Below, piece after piece: positions 24,491 to 32,204 of a stretch of 47,639 bases of DNA. This DNA comes from Chlorobium sp. (GTDB taxonomy: Bacteria; Bacteroidota; Chlorobiia; Chlorobiales; Chlorobiaceae). The stretch covers positions 1-47,639 of the forward strand of contig JANQHB010000014.1 of NCBI GenBank assembly GCA_028277225.1. Reading direction: 5' to 3'. The notes under the pieces were generated by a model. It was not told where the DNA came from and ran no database searches. It was given only the letters and a program-made list of their open reading frames with translations. The position numbers and the translations under genes are program-made. Each line of letters starts with the position of its first letter. The stretch's first letter is position 1.

Positions 24491-24674
24491 ATGCCTCTAT
24501 AAATTTCTTTACGCTTCTGTCCCAGCTCCGTTCTGCATCGTCAGGAAACAGACATGCGGGAAGCTGCCCCTTGTTTTTGTGGTAGGCGATACACTCACAG
24601 CAGCTCCCTTTGCGCGGGCAGGGCTCGTAAGAGCAGTTACACCTCTCGAGATTAATTTCCTTCTTGCACTCCAT
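24474..24674 (-). CDS. Cysteine-rich DUF6485-type protein
   Basis: A 66-residue protein with nine cysteines: C3, C12, C14, C19, C25, C26, C28, C41 and none after. The core CNCSYEPCPRKGSCCECI and the ending LPACLFPDDAERSWDRSVKKF match my memory of the DUF6485 family. The cysteines suggest a zinc or Fe-S site, but no function is established. The gene follows pckG by 77 bases in the same direction, with a perfect 13-bp hairpin between. Its end lies inside the convergent hairpin with dodecin. Confidence 0.75.
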   Translation of the reverse strand: MECKKEINLERCNCSYEPCPRKGSCCECIAYHKNKGQLPACLFPDDAERSWDRSVKKFIEAYEKRL

Positions 24675-24690
24675 GCCTCGATTGCTGCCG

Positions 24691-24721
24691 ATGCAGCCGC
24701 AAAACGTATTTGCGGCTGCAT
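24691..24721. repeat. Perfect 13-bp hairpin between pckG and DUF6485 gene
   Basis: ATGCAGCCGCAAA (24691-24703) pairs exactly with TTTGCGGCTGCAT (24709-24721) around a 5-base loop. On the minus strand it lies 31 bases beyond the pckG stop and 17 bases before the DUF6485 start. With no T-run on the minus strand it is not a classical terminator; it may protect the pckG mRNA end or act on the DUF6485 leader. Confidence 0.6.
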
Positions 24722-24751
24722 GGATGTAGCTTTTTTCAGGCTGAGAACCCT

Positions 24752-26620
24752 TCAGTGATTATTGTCTCCGTACTGTTCCGGGGCGAGTTCCCAATGCTCA
24801 GGTGAAAGCCAGAAAGTGGAGAGCAACAACTCTCTGATATGAGAAAACTCCTTGGGCATCTTGTCGTAGAGTTTCTCGAACAGTTCCTCATGGGAAAGCA
24901 GCTCTTTTTTCCAGTCCTCACGCTCCACAGCCATAAGCTTTGAAAACTTTTCAGGCGTGAACTCTTCAAGACCGGACCATTCCATCGATTCGTATTTGGG
25001 CATCCAGCCGAGCGGACTTTCTACCGAACAGGTACGACCGTGAACCCTGTCGACAACCCATTTCAGTACACGCATGTTTTCACCAAAGCCCGGCCAGAGG
25101 AACTTGCCGTTTTCGTCCTTTCGGAACCAGTTCACACCGAAAATTCTCGGTGGCTCCTGAAGCAGGCGGCCAACGTGCAGCCAATGGTTGAAATAGTCAC
25201 CCATATGATAGCCGCAGAACGGAAGCATAGCGAATGGATCACGGCGGACATCACCGATCTTTCCTGCTGCGGCAGCAGTTTTTTCCGAACCCATGGTGGC
25301 GGCAAGATACACCCCGAAGTACCAGTTCGGCGACTGATAGACAAGAGGAACAAGGTCGCTTCTGCGACCGCCGAAAATAAAGGCATCGATCGGCACCCCA
25401 GCCGGATTTTCCCAGTCCGGATCGATCGATGGACACTGTGAGGCGGGAGAGGTGAATCGCGCATTGGGATGAGAAGACGGTTTTCCGGAATCCGGAGACC
25501 ATGGGTTGCCCTGCCAGTCTGTAAGCCCATCGGGAGGAGTGTCGGTCATCCCTTCCCACCAGACATCACCGTCAGGCGTCATGGCAACATTGGTGAAAAT
25601 ACAGTTCTCCTTCAGGGTCGCCATGGCGTTCGGATTTGTTTTTTCGGATGTACCGGGAGCGACACCGAAAAATCCGTATTCAGGATTGATTGCATGGAGA
25701 CGTCCGTCTTCACCCGGCTTGATCCAGGCGATATCGTCACCTATTGTCGTTACTTTCCACCCCTCGAACGCATCGGGAGGAATGAGCATGGCAAAGTTGG
25801 TTTTTCCGCATGCGCTGGGAAACGCCGCAGCGACATAGGTCTTTTCGCCGTCGGGTGACTCCACGCAGAGAATCAGCATGTGCTCGGCAAGCCATCCTTC
25901 GTCGCGAGCCATTGCAGATGCGATACGAAGGGCAAAACATTTTTTACCGAGCAGCGCATTACCTCCGTATCCGCTTCCGAACGACATGATCGAACGTTCT
26001 TCAGGAAAATGGACGATATACTTCGTGTTGTTGCAGGGCCATGGAACGTCCTCTTGACCGGCTTCAAGCGGAGCTCCGACAGAGTGAAGACAATGCACGA
26101 AATCGCCATGTTCACCAAGAACGTCTATCACCTTTCTGCCCATGCGGGTCATGATCCGCATGTTTACAACGACATACGGCGAATCGCTTATCTCGACGCC
26201 GATATGGGAAATATGCGAACCAAGCGGCCCCATGCTGAAAGGAATGACATACATGGTGCGGCCTTTCATGCAGCCTTCATAGAGACCATTGAGCGTGGCC
26301 TTCATCTCCTTCGGCGGCACCCAGTTATTGGTCGGACCGGCATCCTGCTTGCGAAGACTGCATATGAATGTCCTGTCTTCCACCCTGGCGACATCGCTCG
26401 GATCGGACCTGCACAGGAAACTGTTAGGGCGTTTCTCTTCAGAAAGGCGAATGAACGTTCCCCCATCGACCATTTCCTGGCAAAGCGCGTCATACTCCTC
26501 TTGAGTACCGTCACACCAATGAACGGACTCGGGCTGACAAAGATCTGCGGTCTCCTGGACCCAGTCAATGAGTTTCTGGTTTGTTACGTAATCGGGCGGA
26601 TTGATCTGCAATAGGCTCAT
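24752..26620 (-). CDS. pckG: Phosphoenolpyruvate carboxykinase, GTP-dependent
   Basis: A 622-residue enzyme converting oxaloacetate and GTP to PEP, CO2 and GDP, or the reverse. The GTP-type kinase loop FPSACGKTN (267-275) with the reactive Cys C271 is present, along with GSGYGGNALLGKKCFALRIA, TIGDDIAWI and FIFGGRRSDLVPLVYQS. The length matches the family. In green sulfur bacteria it would link the reductive TCA cycle to PEP and sugar synthesis. It follows the TlpA-like gene by 45 bases and may share its transcript. Nothing is unusual in the active site. Confidence 0.97.
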   Translation of the reverse strand: MSLLQINPPDYVTNQKLIDWVQETADLCQPESVHWCDGTQEEYDALCQEMVDGGTFIRLSEEKRPNSFLCRSDPSDVARVEDRTFICSLRKQDAGPTNNWVPPKEMKATLNGLYEGCMKGRTMYVIPFSMGPLGSHISHIGVEISDSPYVVVNMRIMTRMGRKVIDVLGEHGDFVHCLHSVGAPLEAGQEDVPWPCNNTKYIVHFPEERSIMSFGSGYGGNALLGKKCFALRIASAMARDEGWLAEHMLILCVESPDGEKTYVAAAFPSACGKTNFAMLIPPDAFEGWKVTTIGDDIAWIKPGEDGRLHAINPEYGFFGVAPGTSEKTNPNAMATLKENCIFTNVAMTPDGDVWWEGMTDTPPDGLTDWQGNPWSPDSGKPSSHPNARFTSPASQCPSIDPDWENPAGVPIDAFIFGGRRSDLVPLVYQSPNWYFGVYLAATMGSEKTAAAAGKIGDVRRDPFAMLPFCGYHMGDYFNHWLHVGRLLQEPPRIFGVNWFRKDENGKFLWPGFGENMRVLKWVVDRVHGRTCSVESPLGWMPKYESMEWSGLEEFTPEKFSKLMAVEREDWKKELLSHEELFEKLYDKMPKEFSHIRELLLSTFWLSPEHWELAPEQYGDNNH

Positions 26621-26665
26621 GGTTTTCCTGGTTTACTATCGTTTATAAAGGAAATGTTGTAACGC

Positions 26666-27217
26666 TCACTGCTCTTTTATTTCGAGTGCATCTTGTATTA
26701 ACGCTTCAAAAACCGCTTTGTTCCGGGCGCCGAGGAAAAACGTCATGATCCTGCCTTTTTTATCGATCACAAACGATGTCGGGATGGAACGAAGTCCGTC
26801 CTGGAGAAGCTGACTGTATGCGTCAAGGATCTCCTGGTTTGCAACAAGAACAGGGTAATTGATTCCTGAGGAGTTCACAAAAGCCTTTGCCTTTGAAAGA
26901 TCTTCATCTACAGTTATACCGATAAACGTAAAGCCATATTGTTCATATTCCTCCTGAAGTTCGATCATATCCGGAACTTCGTATCGGCACGGAGGACACC
27001 ATGACGCGAAAAAATTGACAATGAAGGCTTTCCCCTCAAGTTCCTTGCTCGAAAAGAAACCTCCATTCAGCAGATCGCCTGCAAAGGCCGGAGCATCGAT
27101 CGCGAGCTTCCCGCTCCCGTTTTCAGAGGGCTGTTTTGCTGTCTCGGCCTTCTCTGGCTGACATGCGAACATCAGCAGGGAGAAAAACAACATCGCGGCA
27201 GTCTTGATAATAGGCAT
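26666..27217 (-). CDS. TlpA/ResA-like thioredoxin lipoprotein
   Basis: A 183-residue exported protein. A signal peptide ends in LLMFAC with C19 as the lipidation site. The thioredoxin domain carries W73-C74-P-P-C77 in FFASWCPPCRYEVP, and a cis-proline in SIPTSFVIDKKGRI. Such proteins reduce disulfides outside the cytoplasm, for example on apocytochromes before haem attachment. It lies 45 bases upstream of pckG in the same direction; the pairing has no clear metabolic meaning. Cytochrome c maturation is a plausible role given the c-type cytochromes of the lineage. Confidence 0.9.
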   Translation of the reverse strand: MPIIKTAAMLFFSLLMFACQPEKAETAKQPSENGSGKLAIDAPAFAGDLLNGGFFSSKELEGKAFIVNFFASWCPPCRYEVPDMIELQEEYEQYGFTFIGITVDEDLSKAKAFVNSSGINYPVLVANQEILDAYSQLLQDGLRSIPTSFVIDKKGRIMTFFLGARNKAVFEALIQDALEIKEQ

Positions 27218-27394
27218 AGATGTCGAGGTGTTTTATATTTATTTCTTTGTTTACTATCTCTGAATCAGCAGGATTTCGTTTGAAAATATACAAATCTTCC
27301 TTTTTATTTATAGTCCTTCATACAGAGACCCGAGCTCTTGTGAATAAAGAATAATTAAACTATATTTAAAACCATATTTTTTTTTAGGTGCCAT

Positions 27395-27470
27395 GCCACC
27401 TTAGCTCAGCTGGTAGAGCAACTGTTTCGTAAACAGTAGGTCGTGGGTTCAAGTCCCGCAGGTGGCTCCA
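27395..27470 (+). tRNA. tRNA-Thr (anticodon CGU)
   Basis: The 76-base sequence folds as a full cloverleaf: a 7-bp acceptor stem (GCCACCT/AGGTGGC), D stem GCTC/GAGC, anticodon stem ACTGT/ACAGT with loop TTCGTAA, and T arm GTGGG-TTCAAGT-CCCGC. The anticodon CGT is at 27428-27430, reading ACG codons. The 3' CCA is encoded. It lies directly before atpD. Confidence 0.96.
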
Positions 27471-27524
27471 GCCTGAAAAAGCTTTATCCGCAACACAACA
27501 AACAATCCTTTCAACATTGTGAAT

Positions 27525-28913
27525 ATGCAAGAAGGCAAGATTTCTCAAATCATCGGACCTGTCGTTGATGTTGATTTCCCGGAAGGAGACCTGCCGGCGA
27601 TTCTTGACGCGCTGACAGTCACCCGCCCGGACGGCTCGAAACTGGTTCTTGAAACCCAGCAGCATCTTGGGGATGAGCGCGTACGCACTATTTCCATGGA
27701 TGGAACCGACGGACTGGTCAGAGGAGCCGCTGTCGTAAACACCGGACATCCAATCCAGGCCCCGGTCGGCGAAAAGGTTCTCGGCAGAATGCTCAACGTT
27801 GTCGGTGATCCCATCGACGGCCTTGGTGCTGTCCAGAGCGACAAAACCTACTCGATCCACCGGCCGACACCGAAGTTCGAAGAACTGTCCACCAAATCCG
27901 AGATGTTCGAAACGGGCATCAAGGTCATCGACCTTCTTGAACCATACTCACGAGGCGGAAAAACCGGTCTGTTCGGTGGCGCCGGTGTCGGCAAGACCGT
28001 TCTGATCATGGAGCTGATCAACAATATCGCCAAACAGCAGTCAGGCTACAGCGTTTTCGCCGGAGTAGGAGAACGCACCAGGGAAGGAAACGACCTCTGG
28101 GAAGAAATGAAAGAGTCCGGTGTTATTGACAAGACAGCTCTTGTTTTCGGTCAGATGAACGAGCCTCCGGGCGCACGTGCACGCGTGGCGCTTACCGGCC
28201 TCAGTATCGCCGAGTATTTCCGCGACGAGGAAAACCGGGACGTTCTGCTTTTTATTGACAATATTTTCCGTTTTACACAGGCAGGCTCCGAAGTATCCGC
28301 CCTTCTCGGTCGTATGCCGAGTGCTGTGGGCTACCAGCCGACGCTCGGCACGGAAATGGGTGAACTTCAGGACAGGATCGTCTCGACCAGGAAAGGTTCG
28401 GTAACCTCCGTACAGGCAATCTATGTCCCGGCTGATGACCTTACCGATCCGGCACCGGCGACAGCGTTTACCCATCTTGACGCAACAACAGTGCTTTCCA
28501 GGTCGATCTCCGAGCTCGGCATCTATCCTGCTGTCGATCCGCTCGATTCGACATCCCGTATTCTCGATCCAAACATTGTAGGAGACGAGCATTACAACAC
28601 TGCACAGGCAGTCAAGGCACTCCTGCAGCGTTATAAAGATCTTCAGGACATTATCGCGATCCTCGGTATGGATGAACTCAGTGACGAAGACAAACTGACG
28701 GTTGCCCGTGCAAGGAAAATTCAGCGATTCCTTTCTCAGCCGTTCTTCGTGGCAGAAGCGTTCACCGGACTTGAAGGGAAGTATGTCAAGCTCGAAGATA
28801 CCATCAAGGGCTTCAACGAAATCATTGAAGGGCTTCATGACGATCTTCCTGAAAACGCCTTCTACCTTGTCGGTACCATCGAGGAGGCTGTAGAAAAAGC
28901 AAAAACCTTATAA
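27525..28913 (+). CDS. atpD: ATP synthase F1 subunit beta
   Basis: A 462-residue catalytic subunit. The ATG at 27525 (MQEGKISQIIGPVVDVDF) is preferred to a GTG two codons earlier because related proteins begin there. Walker A GGAGVGKT, the GERTREGND segment, LLFIDNIFRF and the DELSEED-type loop (MDELSDEDK) are present. It makes or uses ATP with subunit alpha at the cytoplasmic side of the membrane. It is followed after 13 bases by atpC. The other F-type subunits are absent from the window, as expected where atpDC is a separate operon, an arrangement known in Chlorobium. Confidence 0.98.
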   Translation: MQEGKISQIIGPVVDVDFPEGDLPAILDALTVTRPDGSKLVLETQQHLGDERVRTISMDGTDGLVRGAAVVNTGHPIQAPVGEKVLGRMLNVVGDPIDGLGAVQSDKTYSIHRPTPKFEELSTKSEMFETGIKVIDLLEPYSRGGKTGLFGGAGVGKTVLIMELINNIAKQQSGYSVFAGVGERTREGNDLWEEMKESGVIDKTALVFGQMNEPPGARARVALTGLSIAEYFRDEENRDVLLFIDNIFRFTQAGSEVSALLGRMPSAVGYQPTLGTEMGELQDRIVSTRKGSVTSVQAIYVPADDLTDPAPATAFTHLDATTVLSRSISELGIYPAVDPLDSTSRILDPNIVGDEHYNTAQAVKALLQRYKDLQDIIAILGMDELSDEDKLTVARARKIQRFLSQPFFVAEAFTGLEGKYVKLEDTIKGFNEIIEGLHDDLPENAFYLVGTIEEAVEKAKTL

Positions 28914-28926
28914 TTGCTGATACATC

Positions 28927-29193
28927 ATGGCCGGATCCGATAAATCCTTTACCATCGAAATCGTCACCCCTCAAAAACAGTTTTTTGCAGGGGAGGCGAC
29001 CAGCATCCTGGCTCCGGGCAGGGATGGCCTGTTTCAGGTTCTCAAAAACCATGCACCGCTTGTCGCGGCACTCAAAGGCGGCACGGTGAAGCTCGAACTT
29101 CCTGAAAACGGGGAGAAAAAATTCACCATTGCCGATGGTTTTTTTGAGATCAGTGACAACAAGGCCATTCTACTCACAGAGGAGATTTCCTGA
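28927..29193 (+). CDS. atpC: ATP synthase F1 subunit epsilon, short form
   Basis: An 88-residue protein comprising only the N-terminal beta-sandwich domain (FTIEIVTPQKQFF, LFQVLKNHAPLVAALKGG, FTIADGFFEIS). Typical bacterial epsilon is 130-140 residues with a two-helix C-terminal domain that inhibits ATP hydrolysis. That domain is missing here, and no continuation is seen in another frame before the terminator. The protein should still link the rotor parts. It is the last gene of the atpDC operon. The short form is probably normal for green sulfur bacteria. Confidence 0.95.
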   Translation: MAGSDKSFTIEIVTPQKQFFAGEATSILAPGRDGLFQVLKNHAPLVAALKGGTVKLELPENGEKKFTIADGFFEISDNKAILLTEEIS

Positions 29194-29227
29194 AGCTGAC
29201 TCCCGGGAGAAAAATCCTGCTTTCGTT

Positions 29228-29272
29228 AAAACATCAGTGGCCTGAACGATCAACGCCACTGATGTTTTTTTA
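29228..29272 (+). terminator. Intrinsic terminator of atpDC
   Basis: AACATCAGTGGC (29230-29241) pairs perfectly with GCCACTGATGTT (29255-29266), and a T-run follows at once. It lies 36 bases beyond the atpC stop. The left end of a MITE-like repeat begins right after its T-run. Confidence 0.9.
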
Positions 29273-29273
29273 T

Positions 29274-29564
29274 CCTAAACTGAGCGTTTCAACAAATGCA
29301 CCACAATAGTAAGCATATTAAAAACAATCTGTTATACTGTGTTTGCATAGAGATTATCCGGCACCTGTCAGGTGAGTGTAAAAACTGATAAAGAGCCGCA
29401 TTTTTTGAAATCCCGACAAGTCGGGAAATGCCGACCCCGTGAAATCAGACCGAATATTTCACAGGGCCGGATCTGCTTCGTTACAGGAAACTTGCAGTAG
29501 ATCACTACAGCGGCATTCCCTGTGCCTTGCATCTCCGGCATGCTCGGCAATCGCTCAATTCAGG
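29274..29564. repeat. MITE-like repeat, copy 2 (full length)
   Basis: A 291-bp element between CCTAAACTGAGCG (29274-29286) and CGCTCAATTCAGG (29552-29564); the ends are inverted repeats matching at 11 of 13 bases. The right 100 bases match copy 1, and the central TCCCGACAAGTCGGGA palindrome has a counterpart in copy 3. There is no transposase frame. It fills nearly the whole atpC-ldcA space, ending 13 bases before the ldcA start. Confidence 0.8.
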
Positions 29565-29577
29565 TTTATATCATCGC

Positions 29578-30519
29578 ATGAAGATATTGACGCCAAAAGC
29601 ACTCTGCAAGGGTGACACCATCGGGCTTATCTCCCCTTCTTCGCCTTCTCCCGATCAGGAAAAGATCGATCGGGCAGTCACCTATCTTGAAAAACTGGGC
29701 TACCACGTCAAACCTGCAGGGCATTTCAACTGCCAGGGCGAACCACGCATGGAACTCGACCGCCGCAAGCTCGAGGACCTGCACGATATGTTTGCCGACA
29801 GCAGGGTCAAGGCGATATTCTGCCTCAGAGGAGGTTCTGGAGCGACACGGCTCCTGGAAAATCTCGACTATGACCTGATCGCCGGAAACCCCAAGATCCT
29901 TGCGGGCTATTCAGACATAACGGCCCTCTCTATAGCACTTTTCACCCGGACCGGGCTGATAACCTTTTCAGGCCCTATGCTTGCTACCGAACTTCATAAT
30001 CCAAGCTCTTATACAGAAGAGAATTTCTGGAATGTTCTGGAATCAACATCTTCGGTCCGCCAGATACTGAACCACCCCGGACACCCTGTCCATATATACC
30101 GTGACGGCACTGCCGAAGGCACATTACTTGCCGGCAACCTGACCGTTTTTTCCTGTCTTGTCGGCACACCGTACCTTCCTCTTTTTCGCAACACGATTCC
30201 GCTTTTTGAAGACGTCAACGAAGAACCGTACCGGATTGACAGACTCCTTTCTCATATCTATAACGCAGGCATTCTGAACCAATGCAAAGGACTTCTTTTC
30301 GGCCAGTTCAGCCGTGACATCATGGATTTCAACCGTCCTTCCCCCCTGCTCGATATTCTGCGCTACTATACGGAAAAAACCGCTATCCATATTCCTGTTG
30401 CCGCCGGTCTTTCCTACGGTCATATCGACGACCTGCTCACCATTCCTGTGGGAACGGCATGCTCTTTTGCTGCCCGAAACGGCGAACTTTCCCTGACCAT
30501 GCCCCCAGCGGTATCCTGA
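29578..30519 (+). CDS. ldcA: LD-carboxypeptidase, peptidase family S66
   Basis: A 313-residue cytoplasmic enzyme. The ATG at 29578 is used because the family opening KALCKGDTIGLISPSSP follows directly; the longer frame would run into repeat sequence. Catalytic residues of family S66 are visible: nucleophile S112 in GYSDIT, E211 in FEDVNEEPYRIDR and H282 in YGHIDD. It removes the terminal D-alanine of murein tetrapeptides during wall recycling; a MccF-like role is the alternative. The MITE-like repeat ends 13 bases upstream, and there is no Shine-Dalgarno site, so the repeat must contain or displace its promoter. Confidence 0.9.
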   Translation: MKILTPKALCKGDTIGLISPSSPSPDQEKIDRAVTYLEKLGYHVKPAGHFNCQGEPRMELDRRKLEDLHDMFADSRVKAIFCLRGGSGATRLLENLDYDLIAGNPKILAGYSDITALSIALFTRTGLITFSGPMLATELHNPSSYTEENFWNVLESTSSVRQILNHPGHPVHIYRDGTAEGTLLAGNLTVFSCLVGTPYLPLFRNTIPLFEDVNEEPYRIDRLLSHIYNAGILNQCKGLLFGQFSRDIMDFNRPSPLLDILRYYTEKTAIHIPVAAGLSYGHIDDLLTIPVGTACSFAARNGELSLTMPPAVS

Positions 30520-30660
30520 TGCGCCCGAATGGGTTAGCCATGAATGCATGCCGTAGCCGGAACGGATCCAACGGCAAGGGAACCGGGATTCTCTTTACGA
30601 TCTTGGCTGTTTTTATTACATTTTTCCAAAGCCCAATCATATCGTCCATGTACAGCTCTT

Positions 30661-30972
30661 ATGGTCATGCATAGTCACTGGCAGGCATCCGGCAGCGGGG
30701 AACAAACCCAGGCCGCTCAACAGGAAATCCAGATCGATACACTCGATGCATACAGGGTTGTTCTTTTCAATGACGATGTTCACACATTCGACGAAGTCAT
30801 CTTTCAGATCATCAAGGCAATCCAGTGCACACGCTCCAAAGCTGAAAAACATACCTGGGAAGTCCACACAAAAGGACTTTCCATAATCTACTCAGGAACA
30901 TTGTCGACATGCCTCAAGGTCAGCTCCATCCTCGAGGAAATTGACCTCAGAACGGAAATCCAGACCGGATAA
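30661..30972 (+). CDS. clpS: ClpS, adaptor of Clp protease
   Basis: About 103 residues from the ATG at 30661; an ATG two codons later is equally possible. The ClpS core is clear: YRVVLFNDDVHTFDEVIFQIIKAIQC, followed by HTWEVHTKGLSIIYSG. ClpS binds proteins with bulky N-terminal residues and passes them to ClpA or ClpC with ClpP. The N-end pocket residues around NDDVHTFD and the conserved His are kept. ClpA/C and ClpP are not in the window. The upstream frame extension to 30544 has no family match and is rejected. Confidence 0.93.
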   Translation: MVMHSHWQASGSGEQTQAAQQEIQIDTLDAYRVVLFNDDVHTFDEVIFQIIKAIQCTRSKAEKHTWEVHTKGLSIIYSGTLSTCLKVSSILEEIDLRTEIQTG

Positions 30973-31133
30973 CCACCCGAATGTGATTGTTCCTCCCGCC
31001 TCCCGCCATAAAGACAACCCGGAATCACAGAAAGAAGTGCTCACGCCTTCTCGCTCTTTCCAATACATCCAATCCCGGGCAGGGAAATGTCTTGTAATGA
31101 AGGCTGCGTCAGAAAAAAAGCGTCCCTGTATAA

Positions 31134-31170
31134 CCTGAATTGGGCGATTGTTAGAAACGCTCAGTTCAGG
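31134..31170. repeat. MITE-like repeat, minimal copy made of the two ends only
   Basis: CCTGAATTGGGCG (31134-31146) and CGCTCAGTTCAGG (31158-31170) form a 13-bp stem with two G-U pairs in RNA. The left arm matches the right end of copy 3 in inverse, and the right arm with its GAAACGCTCAG matches the left end of copy 2. It is a deletion form of 37 bp. It lies between the convergent clpS and secreted-protein genes and could serve as a shared end hairpin. Confidence 0.7.
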
Positions 31171-31172
31171 TA

Positions 31173-31760
31173 TCAGATCGTTGTTGCGGTGATGGTATAC
31201 TGACCGCCTGTGTGGCTTCCGGAGCGGGTGGTGTTCGAGAAATCGAGGTCCATTTCGATGTTGCCGGTCGTTGCGTTCCGTTTGGAGATGCCGTTCAGCC
31301 TGGTGGTGATGCTTTTGCCGCTCTTTGTGTCGTCGCTGACCTTGACGTTCGACATCGTGATTTCGGAAGAACCGTTCTGCAGTTTGTCGGAAGGAACCGT
31401 AACGGTGACCGTTGCATTGCCGCTGTTCGAAAAGCCCCTGACTGCCCAGACGTTGTTCAGTTTGACGTTTGTCGTTGTACCGTCGAGTTCGAGTGAAGCG
31501 TTCATCAGGCTGTTGGCATCGAGTCCGTTTCCGCTGGCTGAACCTTTCCAGTCAGCGTCAATGCTGTTGTTGCCTTCGTCGATCGCTTCTGCTGTCGGGG
31601 TATCGAAGTTCAGGGTGATGTTCGAGTAGTAGTGAAGAACGATGAATTCGGGAACTCTGACTGAAACGTTGGTGACGCCGCTTGTGCTTGCTGCCAGTGC
31701 CTGGGAGGAGAGTCCTGTAAGGAGTGTGATGGCGATGATGATGTTTTTGATCTGTGTCAT
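31173..31760 (-). CDS. Secreted protein of unknown function
   Basis: A 195-residue protein with a classical signal peptide (MTQIKNIIIAITLLTGLSSQ, cleaved after ALA, about residue 23). The mature part is rich in Ser, Thr, Asn and Gly with alternating beta pattern (VSVRVPEFIVLHYYSNITLNF, ATVTVTVPSDKL, QYTITATTI), as in surface or fimbria-like beta-sandwich subunits. It has no cysteine. GGAGAG lies five bases before the ATG, stronger than for most genes nearby. There is no chaperone or usher gene beside it. I do not recognise a family; pilin-like or surface-layer-associated roles are guesses. Confidence 0.7.
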   Translation of the reverse strand: MTQIKNIIIAITLLTGLSSQALAASTSGVTNVSVRVPEFIVLHYYSNITLNFDTPTAEAIDEGNNSIDADWKGSASGNGLDANSLMNASLELDGTTTNVKLNNVWAVRGFSNSGNATVTVTVPSDKLQNGSSEITMSNVKVSDDTKSGKSITTRLNGISKRNATTGNIEMDLDFSNTTRSGSHTGGQYTITATTI

Positions 31761-32204
31761 GATGACTCTCCATTTGTTATCGTTCTACATCAGGAGGGTC
31801 AATTGTCGTGCCAGGGGCACAACAAGAAAATCACACGACCATTAAAGCGTTATATTATATGCAGATAATTGCGATCCGACTTGAGGCCGGCACCGTACTG
31901 ACCGAGGAGTGGCCGGACGAACTGTTGCGCGCTTACGGAACAGAATGCTCGAAATCGAAACAGATGCCCCGCGCCTTAAATCATCGCGAAAGGCGCTATC
32001 CAATAAAACCGGCAAGGTGTTTCAACCCCTCCGGTTTGTTATACCTAAACTGAGCGTCCCGACTTGTCGGGATACAGCGGCATTCCCTGTGCCTTGCATC
32101 TCCGATATGCTCGACAATCGCCCAAATTAGGTTATATTCATTTCTTTATCCCGGCCCTTTTCGGCAAAAAACTGCAGGCAGGAACATAATCTACAACCAT
32201 CAAC
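31761..32204. other. Intergenic region with repeat copy 3 and glyS upstream region
   Basis: Between divergent genes. It holds the promoter of the secreted-protein gene, possible gene debris at about 31860-32040 with no family match, a loose AAACCGG/CCGGTTT hairpin near 32005-32040, and MITE-like copy 3. No complete gene is supported. Confidence 0.55.
32044..32131. repeat. MITE-like repeat, copy 3 (internally shortened)
   Basis: An 88-bp version with ends CCTAAACTGAGCG (32044-32056) and CGCCCAAATTAGG (32119-32131). The interior keeps the TCCCGACTTGTCGGGA palindrome and the CCTGTGCCTTGCATCTCC block but has lost about 200 bases relative to copy 2. It lies 73 bases upstream of the glyS start. 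Confidence 0.8.

Noticed and set aside
29368..29550. 60-codon minus-strand frame inside repeat copy 2
   Set aside because: The frame lies wholly within the MITE-like repeat, and the shortened copy at 32044-32131 has lost most of it, so it is not under coding constraint.
31808..32053. 81-codon plus-strand frame before glyS
   Set aside because: It runs into repeat copy 3 and has no recognisable domain; at most it is debris of an older gene.
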